DNA of 64,000 nt from contig NZ_CP042425.1 of assembly GCF_008254045.1 (NCBI RefSeq), positions 5,208,001 through 5,272,000 of the forward strand, in the 5' to 3' direction. The notes under the pieces are model-generated. The model searched no databases, was not told the DNA's origin, and saw nothing but the letters and a program-made list of their open reading frames with translations. Below, in pieces: positions 46,409 through 55,017 of the stretch. Made by a program: the position numbers and the translations under genes. Within the stretch, counting starts at the first letter, position 1; each line of letters begins with the position of its first letter. Source of the DNA: Limnoglobus roseus. Its GTDB lineage: Bacteria; Planctomycetota; Planctomycetia; Gemmatales; Gemmataceae.

Positions 46409-46498
46409 CAAAAGCGGTGTTTTCCCTTGTATTTCTCAATCTCGCCAAGTCGCCAAATTGTCAGGTGTCCCCGGGGCAGATTCGGCGGGCCGCCGTCC

Positions 46499-47308
46499 CT
46501 ATCGCGACTTGGCCGGCGTCACCGGCCGCAGTGCTGCCAGGTCGATTTTCTCCCCGGCCTTGTACACCTTCTCCTCGCCCGCCGCGGCGGCCGACCGCGC
46601 CGCGATGGCCGTCACGGTCCCGTCGCCGAGGACCGTGACCGTGTCCCCCCGGACGACGGCCGCCGTCGCCTCGTCGACGCCCAACCCCACGAGGGTCGGG
46701 TTCTTGCCGAGGACACCGCGCAAGCGGCCGATCCGGTCCCGGGCGACAAAGTGCTGGTCGACCACGACGCCCGGGACGAACCCGAACCCCGGGCCGGTGC
46801 GGGCCTCGGCCGTCCCGCCCTGGATCATCAGGCCGGACATGATCGCCGCCCCGGCCGACGTCCCCCCGATGACCCCGCCCCGGTCGAGGACCTTGCGGAG
46901 TTCCTTCTCGACGAGCGTCCCGCGGTAGGCGGCGATGATCTTGTTCTGGTCCCCGCCGCCGAACCAGACGGCGGTCGCATCGCGAAGGGGCGCGGTGAAC
47001 GCCGGATCGTCGGCCGCCTTCCGCTCCCGCGTGTGGACCACCTGCACCGCCGCCGGCTTCAAGTCCCGCCACCCCTTGAGCGATGCCTCGGTGGCCTTCG
47101 GGTCGTCGGCCGTCTCGCTGGCGGTAGGGATGACGACGATCCGCGCCTTGCCCGGGCCGCCGGCCAGTTTGAAGAACTCGGCCCGCACGGCCGTGGGGAA
47201 TTTCCCCCCGCCGACGATGACGAGCGCGCCGGCGGGGTCGGCACTGCGGACGGTGGGCCACCAAGCGAGGGATAGAGCGAGTGCGAAGGCGATGCGGTAC
47301 GGGTACAT
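46499..47308 (-). CDS. Cyanophycinase-like exported peptidase (S51 family)
   Basis: About 269 residues; an ATG seven codons upstream is also possible. A signal peptide (MYPYRIAFALALSLAWWPTV) is followed by a flavodoxin-like S51 core: GALVIVGGGKFP, WFGGGDQNKII, and the nucleophile Ser in GVIGGTSAGAAIMSGLMIQG. FVPGVVVDQHFVARDRIGRL carries the expected His. Known cyanophycinases hydrolyse the Arg-Asp polymer cyanophycin to beta-Asp-Arg. Export suggests scavenging of external polymer. The arginine-catabolic pair near 5.4-7.6 kb could use the product, although the two loci are not linked. Confidence 0.85.
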   Translation of the reverse strand: MYPYRIAFALALSLAWWPTVRSADPAGALVIVGGGKFPTAVRAEFFKLAGGPGKARIVVIPTASETADDPKATEASLKGWRDLKPAAVQVVHTRERKAADDPAFTAPLRDATAVWFGGGDQNKIIAAYRGTLVEKELRKVLDRGGVIGGTSAGAAIMSGLMIQGGTAEARTGPGFGFVPGVVVDQHFVARDRIGRLRGVLGKNPTLVGLGVDEATAAVVRGDTVTVLGDGTVTAIAARSAAAAGEEKVYKAGEKIDLAALRPVTPAKSR

Positions 47309-47648
47309 GGGTGGCCGCCGGAAGTTCATGTGGGTGTCGAGCGATTGGGAGGGAGTGACGATTGTAAGCCGGGTTCGCCCGCCTGCCCACCGGCACTCCC
47401 ATTCGCAATGACACTCGGCTACTCGGCTACGTGTCGTGGGTCCTTCCGGCCGGTTATGACGATTCACCCCGCCGGGAACACCCTGAAATTCGCACTGAGT
47501 TTCTTTCGCGAAATGATTCGGGCAGCTCGCCGATTTTTTTGGCGGGTTCGGGTTCCTGTTTACGCATTACCGGTGGCGTGTAACGGGCCGCGGATCGCTC
47601 ACCAACGTCGGTGGCGGATCCTTGTCAACCCCGTGGTGAGGGTGTGCG
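47309..47648. other. Intergenic region with repeat copy A
   Basis: 340 bases between divergent genes. It carries the 50-base repeat at 47467-47516 and should hold promoters for both neighbours. No other gene is seen. Confidence 0.5.
47467..47516 (+). repeat. Dispersed intergenic repeat, copy A
   Basis: About 50 bases starting CCCCGCCGGGAAC and containing CTTTCGC, with roughly 80-85 percent identity to 50487-50537. Both copies lie on the plus strand about 90-130 bases before a coding start. GGGAAC followed about 16 bases later by CACTGAG (CACGGAG in copy B) could be an ECF-sigma promoter. Confidence 0.65.
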
Positions 47649-48059
47649 ATGGGACTCAGTCCGGAAGAGATGGCCAAGCGGGTGGCGGAGGTGGAGAAGC
47701 GCCAGAAGTTTGATCAGGAGACGGAAAATGTCCGTTACGAGAAGATCAGAGCCGAAGTCGAGCGAGCCGAGCAAGCGATTGAGGACTACGGCAAACAGCA
47801 CCGGAGCACCGCTGGGCTCCTCAAACTTATGAGGGAAAAAATCCTGGAGGACTTGGAAAAGCAAAGGGTCAAGAACCTCAAGGATATCGAGTCCGCGGCG
47901 GCCCAGTTCAAGGTCGTGGAGACGGGGTTAGCCCACCTCGCCAAGCAACTCGACGAGGTCCGCAAGACGGCGGCCGGACCCGCAGACATCAAGGTCGTCC
48001 TCGAAAAGGTGCAGGCGATCGATCAGCGCGTCAAGGCGCTGGAAGGGAAGATAGCCTGA
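47649..48059 (+). CDS. Coiled-coil protein of unknown function
   Basis: 136 residues, nearly all charged heptads (MGLSPEEMAKRVAEVEKRQK, then VERAEQAIEDYGKQH and KQLDEVRKTAAGPADIKVVL). GGTGAGG lies about eight bases before the ATG. No membrane segment or signal. The high Lys/Glu content indicates a soluble coiled-coil dimer. It has its own upstream region with repeat copy A. The family is not recognised. Confidence 0.7.
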   Translation: MGLSPEEMAKRVAEVEKRQKFDQETENVRYEKIRAEVERAEQAIEDYGKQHRSTAGLLKLMREKILEDLEKQRVKNLKDIESAAAQFKVVETGLAHLAKQLDEVRKTAAGPADIKVVLEKVQAIDQRVKALEGKIA

Positions 48060-48467
48060 TCAGTGGAGGCCCACGTCACCCGGCCGGGCGACGTGGTATG
48101 ATGTCTTTGCATGGCAAAGCACATACTCCCTGACCCCGCCTACGACGCCCACATGGAGCGGACAAACGCTTGCCAAGTCGAGAAGTCCGCCGCGGCGGGT
48201 CGGTGCCTTGCAGGAGAACACATTCCATCTCCTGCACTGCCGTGCCTTCGCCTCTCAAGAGCCTGCCACGATCGATCAGAAGCACCCACATTCTGGAACC
48301 CCGCCCGTTCCCGCGAATCGGGCGACTCGCGCCGCAGGGTGCGCTCCACCGTGACGATGTTCCAGCCCGTCGCTCTGACGGATCCTTGCAAGCCGCCGGC
48401 GGAGGGGGTAGAGTGGCATCGAACCGAGCAATCGATGCTGGACGCCCGGTGCGCGGAGGTTGAGCCG
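48060..48467. other. Gap before the zinc-ribbon membrane gene
   Basis: 408 bases. The frame of the downstream gene is open through it but the upstream translation is not protein-like. No supported gene. Confidence 0.4.
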
Positions 48468-48857
48468 ATGGGCGTCTGTCAGGCGTGCAAAGGTCTGGGG
48501 CGCATCACGGTGTACCTGGCCAACATGAACGGGTCGTTCCAGAAGGTCTGTCCTGACTGCGTTGGCACGGGCCGATCGCCCGATCGAAATTCGAGCCCCC
48601 ACGCCCCGTTGAAGCATGAGGTTGTCGGCCTCTCGCCGGTCGAAAAGGTGAAGGCTTTTGTCTTCTCTTCCCTCGTGTGCGGCCTGCTGGCCGGCTGGGT
48701 CGATACCCAAATTACTCCCCAGTACGACTCTCGCGGATACCTGGCCTACACCGGGCCGGTGGCACATCCGCTTCTCGTTCTCGGATTCGCATTGTTGCCG
48801 CTCGTAATAGTCGTCTTGTGTAAAATTCGCCCGGGGGAATTCGGCGATAAAGAATGA
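48468..48857 (+). CDS. DnaJ-type zinc-ribbon membrane protein
   Basis: 129 residues from an ATG with GGAGG eight bases upstream. Two CxxCxGxG motifs typical of the DnaJ cysteine-rich domain lie near the start: CQACKGLG and CPDCVGTG, spaced for one zinc ion. A polar linker and two hydrophobic segments follow (KAFVFSSLVCGLLAGWV and LLVLGFALLPLVIVVLC). There is no J-domain. A membrane-anchored zinc ribbon may act in protein folding or as a redox-sensitive adaptor; this is inference. Confidence 0.68.
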   Translation: MGVCQACKGLGRITVYLANMNGSFQKVCPDCVGTGRSPDRNSSPHAPLKHEVVGLSPVEKVKAFVFSSLVCGLLAGWVDTQITPQYDSRGYLAYTGPVAHPLLVLGFALLPLVIVVLCKIRPGEFGDKE

Positions 48858-49111
48858 TCTGCCCGCCCCGACCTCAGTAACACCGATTCCCCTACGCGGC
48901 ATCTCTTCCTTCACGACTCTTTTCCGCACGTCCCCCGCCTGCCCGGACTGCACCAGATACCGACGGCCGCAGTAGCCGACAGTCAGTAAATTGGCGGCCC
49001 TTCTGACGCTTCATTGCACACGGCATCACGACGGGTTACAGTATCGGCGTGTTCTCGTGTCCGATCTGGACACGCGGCGAGAGAACCCCAAGCTCGGCGA
49101 CGGAGGCACGG

Positions 49112-49525
49112 ATGGGCGGCAAGGCTCGATCGGGCCAGTGGGTGCTAATCGTCATCATTCTTGTAACCGCCCTGGGCGAATTGGCCCTCACCGCCCTCAG
49201 CCTCCACGCCGGCCGGTTCAAGGGCGGGGAGATCGTACGGGTAGTCCTGACCGGCTGGTTACTGTGGCAGGTGTGGGACGGGGCCGCGTGGGCGCGGTGG
49301 CTGCTGGCCGGACTACTCTTTGCCGCGGCCGTGCTCGCAGTCTATTTGGGAGTCGCGTCCCCGGCCGCCGAGGGGCGGCCCGAGGTGGTAGCGCTGATGG
49401 CCGGGTTCGGGGCCGTCTGCCTCGCGTTTGGGATCGGGCTCGCGTCGCCGTGGGTGGGGGCGCACCAGGCCGCCCGCCGCCGTGCATCGGTCGCCGAACC
49501 GCCCACCTCTTCGCCCCCAGACTAA
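49112..49525 (+). CDS. Small integral membrane protein
   Basis: 137 residues from an ATG after CGGAGG. Four hydrophobic helices are visible (WVLIVIILVTALGELALTAL; VVLTGWLLWQVWDGA; WLLAGLLFAAAVLAVYLGV; VALMAGFGAVCLAFGIGL). The C-terminus is polar. No family motif recognised. It lies 44 bases before the next small membrane-protein gene. Confidence 0.65.
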   Translation: MGGKARSGQWVLIVIILVTALGELALTALSLHAGRFKGGEIVRVVLTGWLLWQVWDGAAWARWLLAGLLFAAAVLAVYLGVASPAAEGRPEVVALMAGFGAVCLAFGIGLASPWVGAHQAARRRASVAEPPTSSPPD

Positions 49526-49569
49526 CCGTCACTCCTCCCTCCGTACCCGCCGTAAAAGGAGATGTGACG

Positions 49570-50037
49570 TTGGGAGACGTGCCGACGCTCGTGTTCCGAT
49601 CCTCACACCGCTTCCTGTGGGGGCGAGCGGTCCTGTACGGTGGCGTCCTGGGATTCGGGGGCATCGGTCTCGCCCTGATGAAAGGCTCCGGGAGCGCGGT
49701 CGCCGCGGCGATTCTCATCACCATCGGCGTGACCCTCTTACTCGGCGTGCTCTTCTCGCTCACGGTCTGGCTGATGCCGGTGTACGTTTCGGCGTCCGGC
49801 GTCCGGTCCTACAACGGATTCGGGGTGTACCGCACGCTCACGTGGGACGAGATGGCTGAGGTTCGCGAGGACGGGATGGGCGGCCTCGGCTATTTGGTCA
49901 TAAGTAATCGCTCGGGGTGGCGAGAGATTTGGGTGCCCCTGTTCTTGGCGGACATGCCGAACGTCAACACCGCCGTCCGAGCGTGCGTCGACGCCGACCA
50001 CGTGCTGGCAAAGGCGTTGATGCGGGTCGGCTTGTAG
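49570..50037 (+). CDS. Two-helix membrane protein with PH-like domain
   Basis: About 155 residues. No ATG fits; a TTG with AAGGAGA seven bases upstream is the best start, with GTG at 49564 as the alternative. Two hydrophobic segments (VLYGGVLGFGGIGLALM and AAAILITIGVTLLLGVLFSL) are followed by a soluble beta-rich part (MPVYVSASGVRSYNGFGVYR, then LVISNRSGWREIWVPLF) that resembles bacterial PH domains. Function unknown; such proteins often sit under the membrane. Confidence 0.6.
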   Translation: MGDVPTLVFRSSHRFLWGRAVLYGGVLGFGGIGLALMKGSGSAVAAAILITIGVTLLLGVLFSLTVWLMPVYVSASGVRSYNGFGVYRTLTWDEMAEVREDGMGGLGYLVISNRSGWREIWVPLFLADMPNVNTAVRACVDADHVLAKALMRVGL

Positions 50038-50070
50038 TCCGCGGCATAGGCTGGCCGGAAGGAGAAGGGC

Positions 50071-50397
50071 ATGGCGGGCAAGCCGGGCGAAGGGGTGCAG
50101 CGGTTGCTGGCGACGTTCGGGGGCACGCCCGCGAGCGAATCGCGGATTGCGGCGCTGGTCGCCGGCCGGGGCCTGCCGGCCGGGTGGGCGGACCGGGAGA
50201 CGGCCGGGTACGTCAACGACGCCGGCACGGCCGCCTTCGAGATCCCGCTGGACCAGTTGACGGGGGCCGCCGGCCTCCACTTCGCACAGGACGTGTGGAT
50301 GCTCCGGCCGTCGGTGTTCGAGTACGTCACCCTGGGCGACGTGGCGGTGGTCCGGTTGGGGTGGGCCGAGGAACCGCCCTCACACGGCACCTCGTGA
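50071..50397 (+). CDS. Small hypothetical protein
   Basis: 108 residues, ATG after GGAAGGAGAAGG, a strong ribosome site. The sequence is soluble with a mixed alpha/beta pattern (GVQRLLATFGGTPASESRIA; DVWMLRPSVFEYVTLGDVAV). No recognised family, signal peptide or membrane helix. It lies 33 bases after the PH-like gene and may be co-transcribed. Confidence 0.6.
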   Translation: MAGKPGEGVQRLLATFGGTPASESRIAALVAGRGLPAGWADRETAGYVNDAGTAAFEIPLDQLTGAAGLHFAQDVWMLRPSVFEYVTLGDVAVVRLGWAEEPPSHGTS

Positions 50398-50486
50398 GCG
50401 ATCCCCCCGGTAATGGGCGGGGGCGACCAGTAGGGCCGCGCGTCCGCGCCGGCGACCGGGTCCTGCCCAGCACCTTCCACGCCTGC

Positions 50487-50537
50487 CCCCGCCGGGAACG
50501 TCCTGCAATTTGCACGGAGTTCCTTTCGCAAAGATGA
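50487..50537 (+). repeat. Dispersed intergenic repeat, copy B
   Basis: Starts CCCCGCCGGGAAC and includes CTTTCGC; matches copy A at 47467-47516 over about 50 bases. It is 90 bases before the exported-protein start at 50627. Confidence 0.65.
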
Positions 50538-50626
50538 CGGTGATCTTGTTGAACGTTGACCGTACCCCGATGGACGTTTAGTTTGGGTAGGTGAACAGTC
50601 CCGGCCTTCATCTGCGGAGGAGTGCA

Positions 50627-51163
50627 ATGCTTCGGATTCGCCTCATGGTGAGCGGCTGCGCCGTCGTGACGTCCTTGATCGTCGCGGGTCTAGTCCGCGA
50701 CCGGGCCTTCGCTGCGCCCGCGCCCGCAGATAAAAAGCCTACGGTGGATGAAGTGGCCACCGCCTGGCTGCCGGACATCAAGGGGGCCACGGTGGACAAG
50801 TACGGCGGCCTGCTGCACAACGACGGTCAAAAGGGCGTGGCGGCGCGGACGTTCGACGTCCGCGGGGCGTCATTCGAGGACGTGTGGAACTTTTACGCCG
50901 CTAAGTGCGAAGAGGAGCAGAAGTACGCCGCGGACAAGTTCCCGCAGTTGTACATGGGGCGGCACAAGGGCCGCCCCAGCACCGCCGTCCAGGACCGCGA
51001 GATCGGTCTGGACCCGGTGACCAAGAAGCGGGGCGACCACCTGGCGTCGTTCACGTTCCGCGACCCGACCGTCGTCCTGACGGTGACCATCACCCCTGGG
51101 CGGGATGGCTCGGACCGGATCGTCGGGGTGATGACCGTTGTGCTCGCCTCGGCGTTTAAGTGA
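50627..51163 (+). CDS. Exported hypothetical protein
   Basis: 178 residues from an ATG after GGAGGAGTGCA; a GTG 12 codons earlier is less likely. A signal peptide (MLRIRLMVSGCAVVTSLIVA, ending near AFAAPAPA) precedes a compact alpha/beta domain (EVATAWLPDIKGATVDKYGG; FEDVWNFYAAKCEEEQKY; VLTVTITPGRDGSDRIVGV). It probably functions in the periplasm. No known family. Confidence 0.65.
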   Translation: MLRIRLMVSGCAVVTSLIVAGLVRDRAFAAPAPADKKPTVDEVATAWLPDIKGATVDKYGGLLHNDGQKGVAARTFDVRGASFEDVWNFYAAKCEEEQKYAADKFPQLYMGRHKGRPSTAVQDREIGLDPVTKKRGDHLASFTFRDPTVVLTVTITPGRDGSDRIVGVMTVVLASAFK

Positions 51164-51326
51164 CCGCCCCGCCGGTGGTGCCCGTGCTGCCGCTTCAGAT
51201 GTCGCACCAATGTCCGAGCCCTCGCCGTCGGGCCGCCGGACGTTGGCCCCTTGCGGGTCGGTGGGCCGGAGGTCATTTGCCCAAACCCTTCGCCGCCCAA
51301 GACCGGAAGCAAGCCGAGGCCCCGTG

Positions 51327-52082
51327 ATGAGTCGATTCCTCGCCAGTCAGCAACTTCACGCACTCCTCCGCGATCGCGGTCATGCCTTCTGGTCTGACCT
51401 GCCGGCGGAGCACCCGATCGACGTGTTACCCCCCGCGGACATTCACCTGACCATCGGGGTAGACCCCGACGGGACTCTCAAGCCGGCGTACCGAGACCGC
51501 TACTTCGCTTGCGTCCGCGATGCCGAGGACGAGCCGCTCCTCTTTCGTGATCCGGCATTCGCGCTCGACGAACCGTTTCGGATCGCAGCCGGGGGCGAGC
51601 CCTCCAGCAACGACTTTGTGAAAGGCCCAGTCCGCTGGTTGCTCGCACGGATCGCGCACTTCGGGCAGGTCCTTCTGTGGCCGAAGGGCGGGTTTCGCGG
51701 TCGCGACGGGCTCGCCTTTATCCCGACGACCGGCGGGGGTGAGCGGATCGACAACGCTCCACACCTACAAGCTTGGCTCGTGCGCCAATCCTTCGATCCA
51801 GCGGCAACGGTGGCGGCACTCCTCGACTTGTCCGACGGGGAGGACTGCCGCGCACTTTGGGATGCGGCTAACCTCGTCGGCAGGTCGAGCAACGATTTCT
51901 TCGTGAGCGACCTTGAGGGCCGGGAAGTCTACCTCATGCACCACCACGACAAGTTGGTGATCTCGATTCCGGACGAGCAGACTCGGGAATCGCTTCTGGC
52001 GGACTTGGAAGCCCGGAGTGACGTGATCGAGGACTGGTCGGGCTATCGGTCGCAGTCGGACGACGAGATGTTCGGGCCGTAA
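51327..52082 (+). CDS. Hypothetical soluble protein
   Basis: 251 residues; start chosen at MSRFLASQQLHALLRDRGHA because upstream residues are not protein-like. Mixed alpha/beta composition with DIHLTIGVDPDGTLKPAYRD, VRWLLARIAHFGQVLLWPKG and EVYLMHHHDKLVISIPDEQT. No signal peptide or membrane helix. The fold recalls SMI1/KNR4 or immunity-type proteins only loosely, and I do not assign it. Confidence 0.6.
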   Translation: MSRFLASQQLHALLRDRGHAFWSDLPAEHPIDVLPPADIHLTIGVDPDGTLKPAYRDRYFACVRDAEDEPLLFRDPAFALDEPFRIAAGGEPSSNDFVKGPVRWLLARIAHFGQVLLWPKGGFRGRDGLAFIPTTGGGERIDNAPHLQAWLVRQSFDPAATVAALLDLSDGEDCRALWDAANLVGRSSNDFFVSDLEGREVYLMHHHDKLVISIPDEQTRESLLADLEARSDVIEDWSGYRSQSDDEMFGP

Positions 52083-52187
52083 ACACCGGCCATCACCCCG
52101 CCCGTCCCGCTACGCCTTCACTGGGCGGCGATCTTCCCGACTGGCGGGAACCAATCCCATCGCCATCGGTCGCCCCGCCACCGCGAT

Positions 52188-52688
52188 TTATTCGCATTCC
52201 AGACCCGCTCCGATTGTAGCGGCACGAGCGACACGCCCGGCGTTCACCGCCAGCAGCTTCACGTCCATCATGCGCACCAGCGCCTCGACGGGCGACTTGA
52301 ACGGCCCGATGGGGTTCGGGTCGACCTTCCCGAACCGGGCGAAGAACTGTCCCCGCCGGCGGTAGACCCACTTCGGTAACACGTCCGGCCGCACGGCCCC
52401 CGTCTCGATCGCCTTCCGCGTCGCCTTCCACACCGTCAGCGGGTCCGGCGCGCCGTCGGGTTGCAGGAGCCCCAGCACCGCCTTCGCCGCCGTCGCCGCG
52501 TACCACTCCGACGAGTACAGCCCGAGGCTCACCGCCCCCCACGGGTTGGGGAGCGCGACGCGGGCCTAGTACCGGCCGTGCGTGTACCGGACGAACGGGC
52601 ACTCGCACAGGCGGGCCCGGCTTCGCCTGCGGACCGGCGACAGTGTGGTGTCGAACGGGGGCGGACGGGTGGGGTCGTTCGTGCGCAT
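52188..52688 (-). pseudogene. Gene interrupted by an in-frame TAG
   Basis: The frame starts MRTNDPTRPPPFDTTLSPVR, continues CECPFVRYTHGRY, meets TAG at 52566-52568, then goes on as ARVALPNPWGAVSLGLYSSE and MMDVKLLAVNAGRVAR to a normal stop. Protein-like sequence on both sides argues for one gene of about 166 codons. The TAG is one G-to-A change from TGG. A GTG at 52532 could start the second part alone (114 residues). The family is unknown. It is divergent from the tail-like module. Confidence 0.6.
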
Positions 52689-53078
52689 GGCCCATCATAC
52701 CCCACGGTCGCCCGACCGCGATGCCCGTTCGCACCCACAAGGGCACCGGCCTGGAACGTCCCATGGTGGAACACCCTACAGCTTGCCATTTTGACAGGTC
52801 CCAAGGTTTTTTGTCGTGTTACAGCACCCGGGTGACTTGAGCCGGGCACGCCGTTTCGCACGGCCCACGCCCGGGGGCAACCGCCCTCGGCACGGATTTC
52901 GGCCGACGAGAGGGCCGACTTCGGCACCCCCGTCTTGACCGAACGCCGGGGCCTTTTCCGAGCCGGACCGGCCCAACAGGCGAAAGACTTGGCAATTACT
53001 CCCGTGTGGCCCTCACGCGGCGCGAACGCCCACCAGCGTGCGAGTCGCGTCGAACCGATGCCGGCGGGTGAAACACCG
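52689..53078. other. Upstream region of the tail-like module
   Basis: 390 bases with lower GC near 52780-52830. TTGACA at 52791 followed 17 bases later by TCGTGT is a weak promoter candidate for the plus-strand module. No gene supported. Confidence 0.35.
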
Positions 53079-53336
53079 ATGGACGAAACAGCGCGACCGA
53101 CGGAGCCCCCGGAACCGAACGGCAAGGGCCTGATCGGCGTCGTCGAACTGTCCCGCGGGTCCGGCCTGAGCCCGGGCACGATCCGGTACCACCTGGAGCG
53201 TGGCGACTGGCCCGGCCTGCGGGTCGGCCGCGGCCAACAGTGGCGCGTCCCCCGGACGGTGCTGGAGGCCCTGCAGCGGGGCGACGACCCGGCCAAGCTG
53301 AAGGAACCGGCCCGCAACGTCCTCGACATGGTTTGA
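53079..53336 (+). CDS. Excisionase/MerR-like helix-turn-helix protein
   Basis: 85 residues; an ATG seven codons upstream is possible. After a Pro-rich start comes a winged helix-turn-helix (LIGVVELSRGSGLSPGTIRY, then LERGDWPGLRVGRGQQWRVP) of the HTH_17/excisionase type. It is the first gene of the phage-tail-like module and is a candidate regulator or directionality factor for it. Confidence 0.7.
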   Translation: MDETARPTEPPEPNGKGLIGVVELSRGSGLSPGTIRYHLERGDWPGLRVGRGQQWRVPRTVLEALQRGDDPAKLKEPARNVLDMV

Positions 53337-53373
53337 CCCCCTGGCCCAACCCAACCGAACGGAGTGCCGCGAG

Positions 53374-54018
53374 ATGAACAGCAACTGGTACGTCGACGAG
53401 AATCTCGATTCCGGATCGGCCCTCCCTCAAGGGCCGGGGGTGCTGTCGGTCCTGTTCCGCACCGGGGCCGACCTCGACGCGCCGGTCCGCAAGGCGGCCG
53501 GCGGGACCGCGATCGCCGCCGCCAAGGCGAAGGCCGCGGCGTCGGACGCGGTCAAGGCTTACTTCTCCGCGAAGCGGCAGTTGGACGAGGCCGTCGCGCT
53601 CGCGGCGAAGGCCGAGGCCGCGGCGGCCGCGGCGAAGGCCGACGCCGACCTCGTCCGGCTGCGGCCGAGCGAGACGCTGGCCGACGACGTGCGGGCGGCG
53701 AACGCGCGGGGCGACGAGGCGGCGGCCGAATACCGCCGCCGCCAGGACGACGTCGCGACGATCCGCAAGCTGATGCCGGAACTCCACCGGCGGGCGGGCG
53801 ACGTGATCGGCCTGGCCGCGCAGGCGGCGATTCGGGAGCGCAACCGCGACCTCCGGGCCGAGCGGACGGCGGCGACCCGCGCCCTGTGCGCGAAGGCCGG
53901 GGCGGAGATCGAGGACCTGGCCGTCATCGTATTCGCGACCCACGAGTTGGCCGAGCACGGCCACTTGATCCCGACCGCCGCCGTGTTCCAGACGATCGGC
54001 CACCCGCCGAAGGCGTAA
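53374..54018 (+). CDS. Ala-rich coiled-coil protein of the tail module
   Basis: 214 residues, CGGAGTG about nine bases before the ATG. Residues 40-160 are Ala/Lys/Glu/Arg heptads (AAAKAKAAASDAVKAYFSAK; AEAAAAAAKADADLVRLRPS) predicted to form a long coiled coil. The C-terminus is globular (LAEHGHLIPTAAVFQTIGHP). No family recognised. Its position before the tail-chaperone genes suggests a virion or assembly protein, but that is inference. Confidence 0.65.
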   Translation: MNSNWYVDENLDSGSALPQGPGVLSVLFRTGADLDAPVRKAAGGTAIAAAKAKAAASDAVKAYFSAKRQLDEAVALAAKAEAAAAAAKADADLVRLRPSETLADDVRAANARGDEAAAEYRRRQDDVATIRKLMPELHRRAGDVIGLAAQAAIRERNRDLRAERTAATRALCAKAGAEIEDLAVIVFATHELAEHGHLIPTAAVFQTIGHPPKA

Positions 54019-54051
54019 CGCGCGACCCCATTCCCGACCGGAGACGCCGTG

Positions 54052-54228
54052 ATGACCGCCCGGAACGACTTGCCTGCCTTCGCGGCGGTGGCCCTTGCCG
54101 TGGTCGCCGCCACCGACCGGGCCGTGCGGGCGGTGCTGAAGGACGAACTGGCCGGGCCGGTGGCCCCCCGGCCGACGTTGGCGCGATCGCGGTCACGGTC
54201 GCGGAAGAAGCACCGGGGGAAGCGATGA
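54052..54228 (+). CDS. Very small basic protein of the tail module
   Basis: 58 residues. GGAGACG lies eight bases before the ATG. The N-terminal half is a hydrophobic helix (DLPAFAAVALAVVAATDRAV); the C-terminus is a run of Arg/Ser/Lys (LARSRSRSRKKHRGKR). Its TGA overlaps the next ATG as ATGA, so the two are translationally coupled. Confidence 0.6.
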   Translation: MTARNDLPAFAAVALAVVAATDRAVRAVLKDELAGPVAPRPTLARSRSRSRKKHRGKR

Positions 54229-54620
54229 CGGCCCTTGAAGACGCTCTGTTCGCGGAGTACGCCCGCGAGGTGTGGGCGGCCGCAATGCGGGTGCTCCCGA
54301 AGGCCCTGTTCGCGCTCGGCGGGACCGGCCCGCGGTACCCGTTCTGGGAACGGCTCGGCGACCTCCGCGGGGTGCTAGACGCTGGGCGGGTGTACTTCAC
54401 CCCGGCCGAGTTCCTGGCCCGGTTCCGCACGACGCCGGTGGACGGGTTCGAGATCCTCGACCGATCGGCCGTGCTGGCATTCGTCGCGGCGGCCGTGGAA
54501 CTCGCGGGGGTGGACGACCGCGAGGGGCCGGCGGGGGCCGCCCTGGTCGCGCGGATGACGGCCCTCCTGCCGGGCGTGGTCGCCGACGCCTGGCGGGGAG
54601 CCGAGGACGATGGCGACTGA
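54225..54620 (+). CDS. Hypothetical tail-module protein
   Basis: 131 residues, coupled by ATGA to the small gene before it and overlapping the next gene by 11 bases. Mostly helical (LFAEYAREVWAAAMRVLPKA; FILDRSAV-like FEILDRSAVLAFVAAAVELA). FTPAEFLARFRTTPVDGFEI is a helical turn region. No family identified; placement fits a head-tail completion or tail-terminator slot. Confidence 0.6.
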   Translation: MTALEDALFAEYAREVWAAAMRVLPKALFALGGTGPRYPFWERLGDLRGVLDAGRVYFTPAEFLARFRTTPVDGFEILDRSAVLAFVAAAVELAGVDDREGPAGAALVARMTALLPGVVADAWRGAEDDGD

Positions 54621-55017
54621 GACACGTTCCCTGAACCCTTTCGAAAAGGTTGACCTGATGAAAACGTTGAAGCTGATCCGCGACGGGATGAACCTGCCGT
54701 TCTCCCTCCGGGCGTGGGGGCCGAACGGCCCGGCCCTGACCGGCGTCTTCCGCCCGATGTCGTCGGCCGAGGTGGCGGACCTGCAGCGCGCCGCCAAGGC
54801 CGCGGGCGAGGCCGGCCGGCTGAAGGTCGTGACGAAGGCCCTCGCCGGCCGCGTCGTGTCCTGAAACTGCGAAAACGGCCCGCCGACGGCCGAGAACCTC
54901 GCCGCACTGCCGGACGCCTTCCTGACGGCGTTGGAACTGGTCGTCACCGGGTACGCGGACACCGGGGCGGAGGAGGAGGACGCAAAAAAATCCTCGTCGC
55001 CGCCCGCCTCGAACTGA
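54610..55017 (+). CDS. Tail assembly chaperone (G-like), interrupted by an in-frame TGA
   Basis: The frame reads MATETRSLNPFEKVDLMKTL, PFSLRAWGPNGPALTGVFRP, ends ALAGRVVS at a TGA (54862-54864), then continues in the same frame NCENGPPTAENLAALPDAFL and ELVVTGYADTG to a second stop. The pattern VVSW followed by xTxENLxxLP is what I expect for short-tail-chaperone proteins, so the TGA stands where Trp (TGG) is expected. Near the end a GCA AAA AAA TCC run gives a -1 slippery site. Role in the family: coating the tape measure during tail assembly. Confidence 0.6.
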
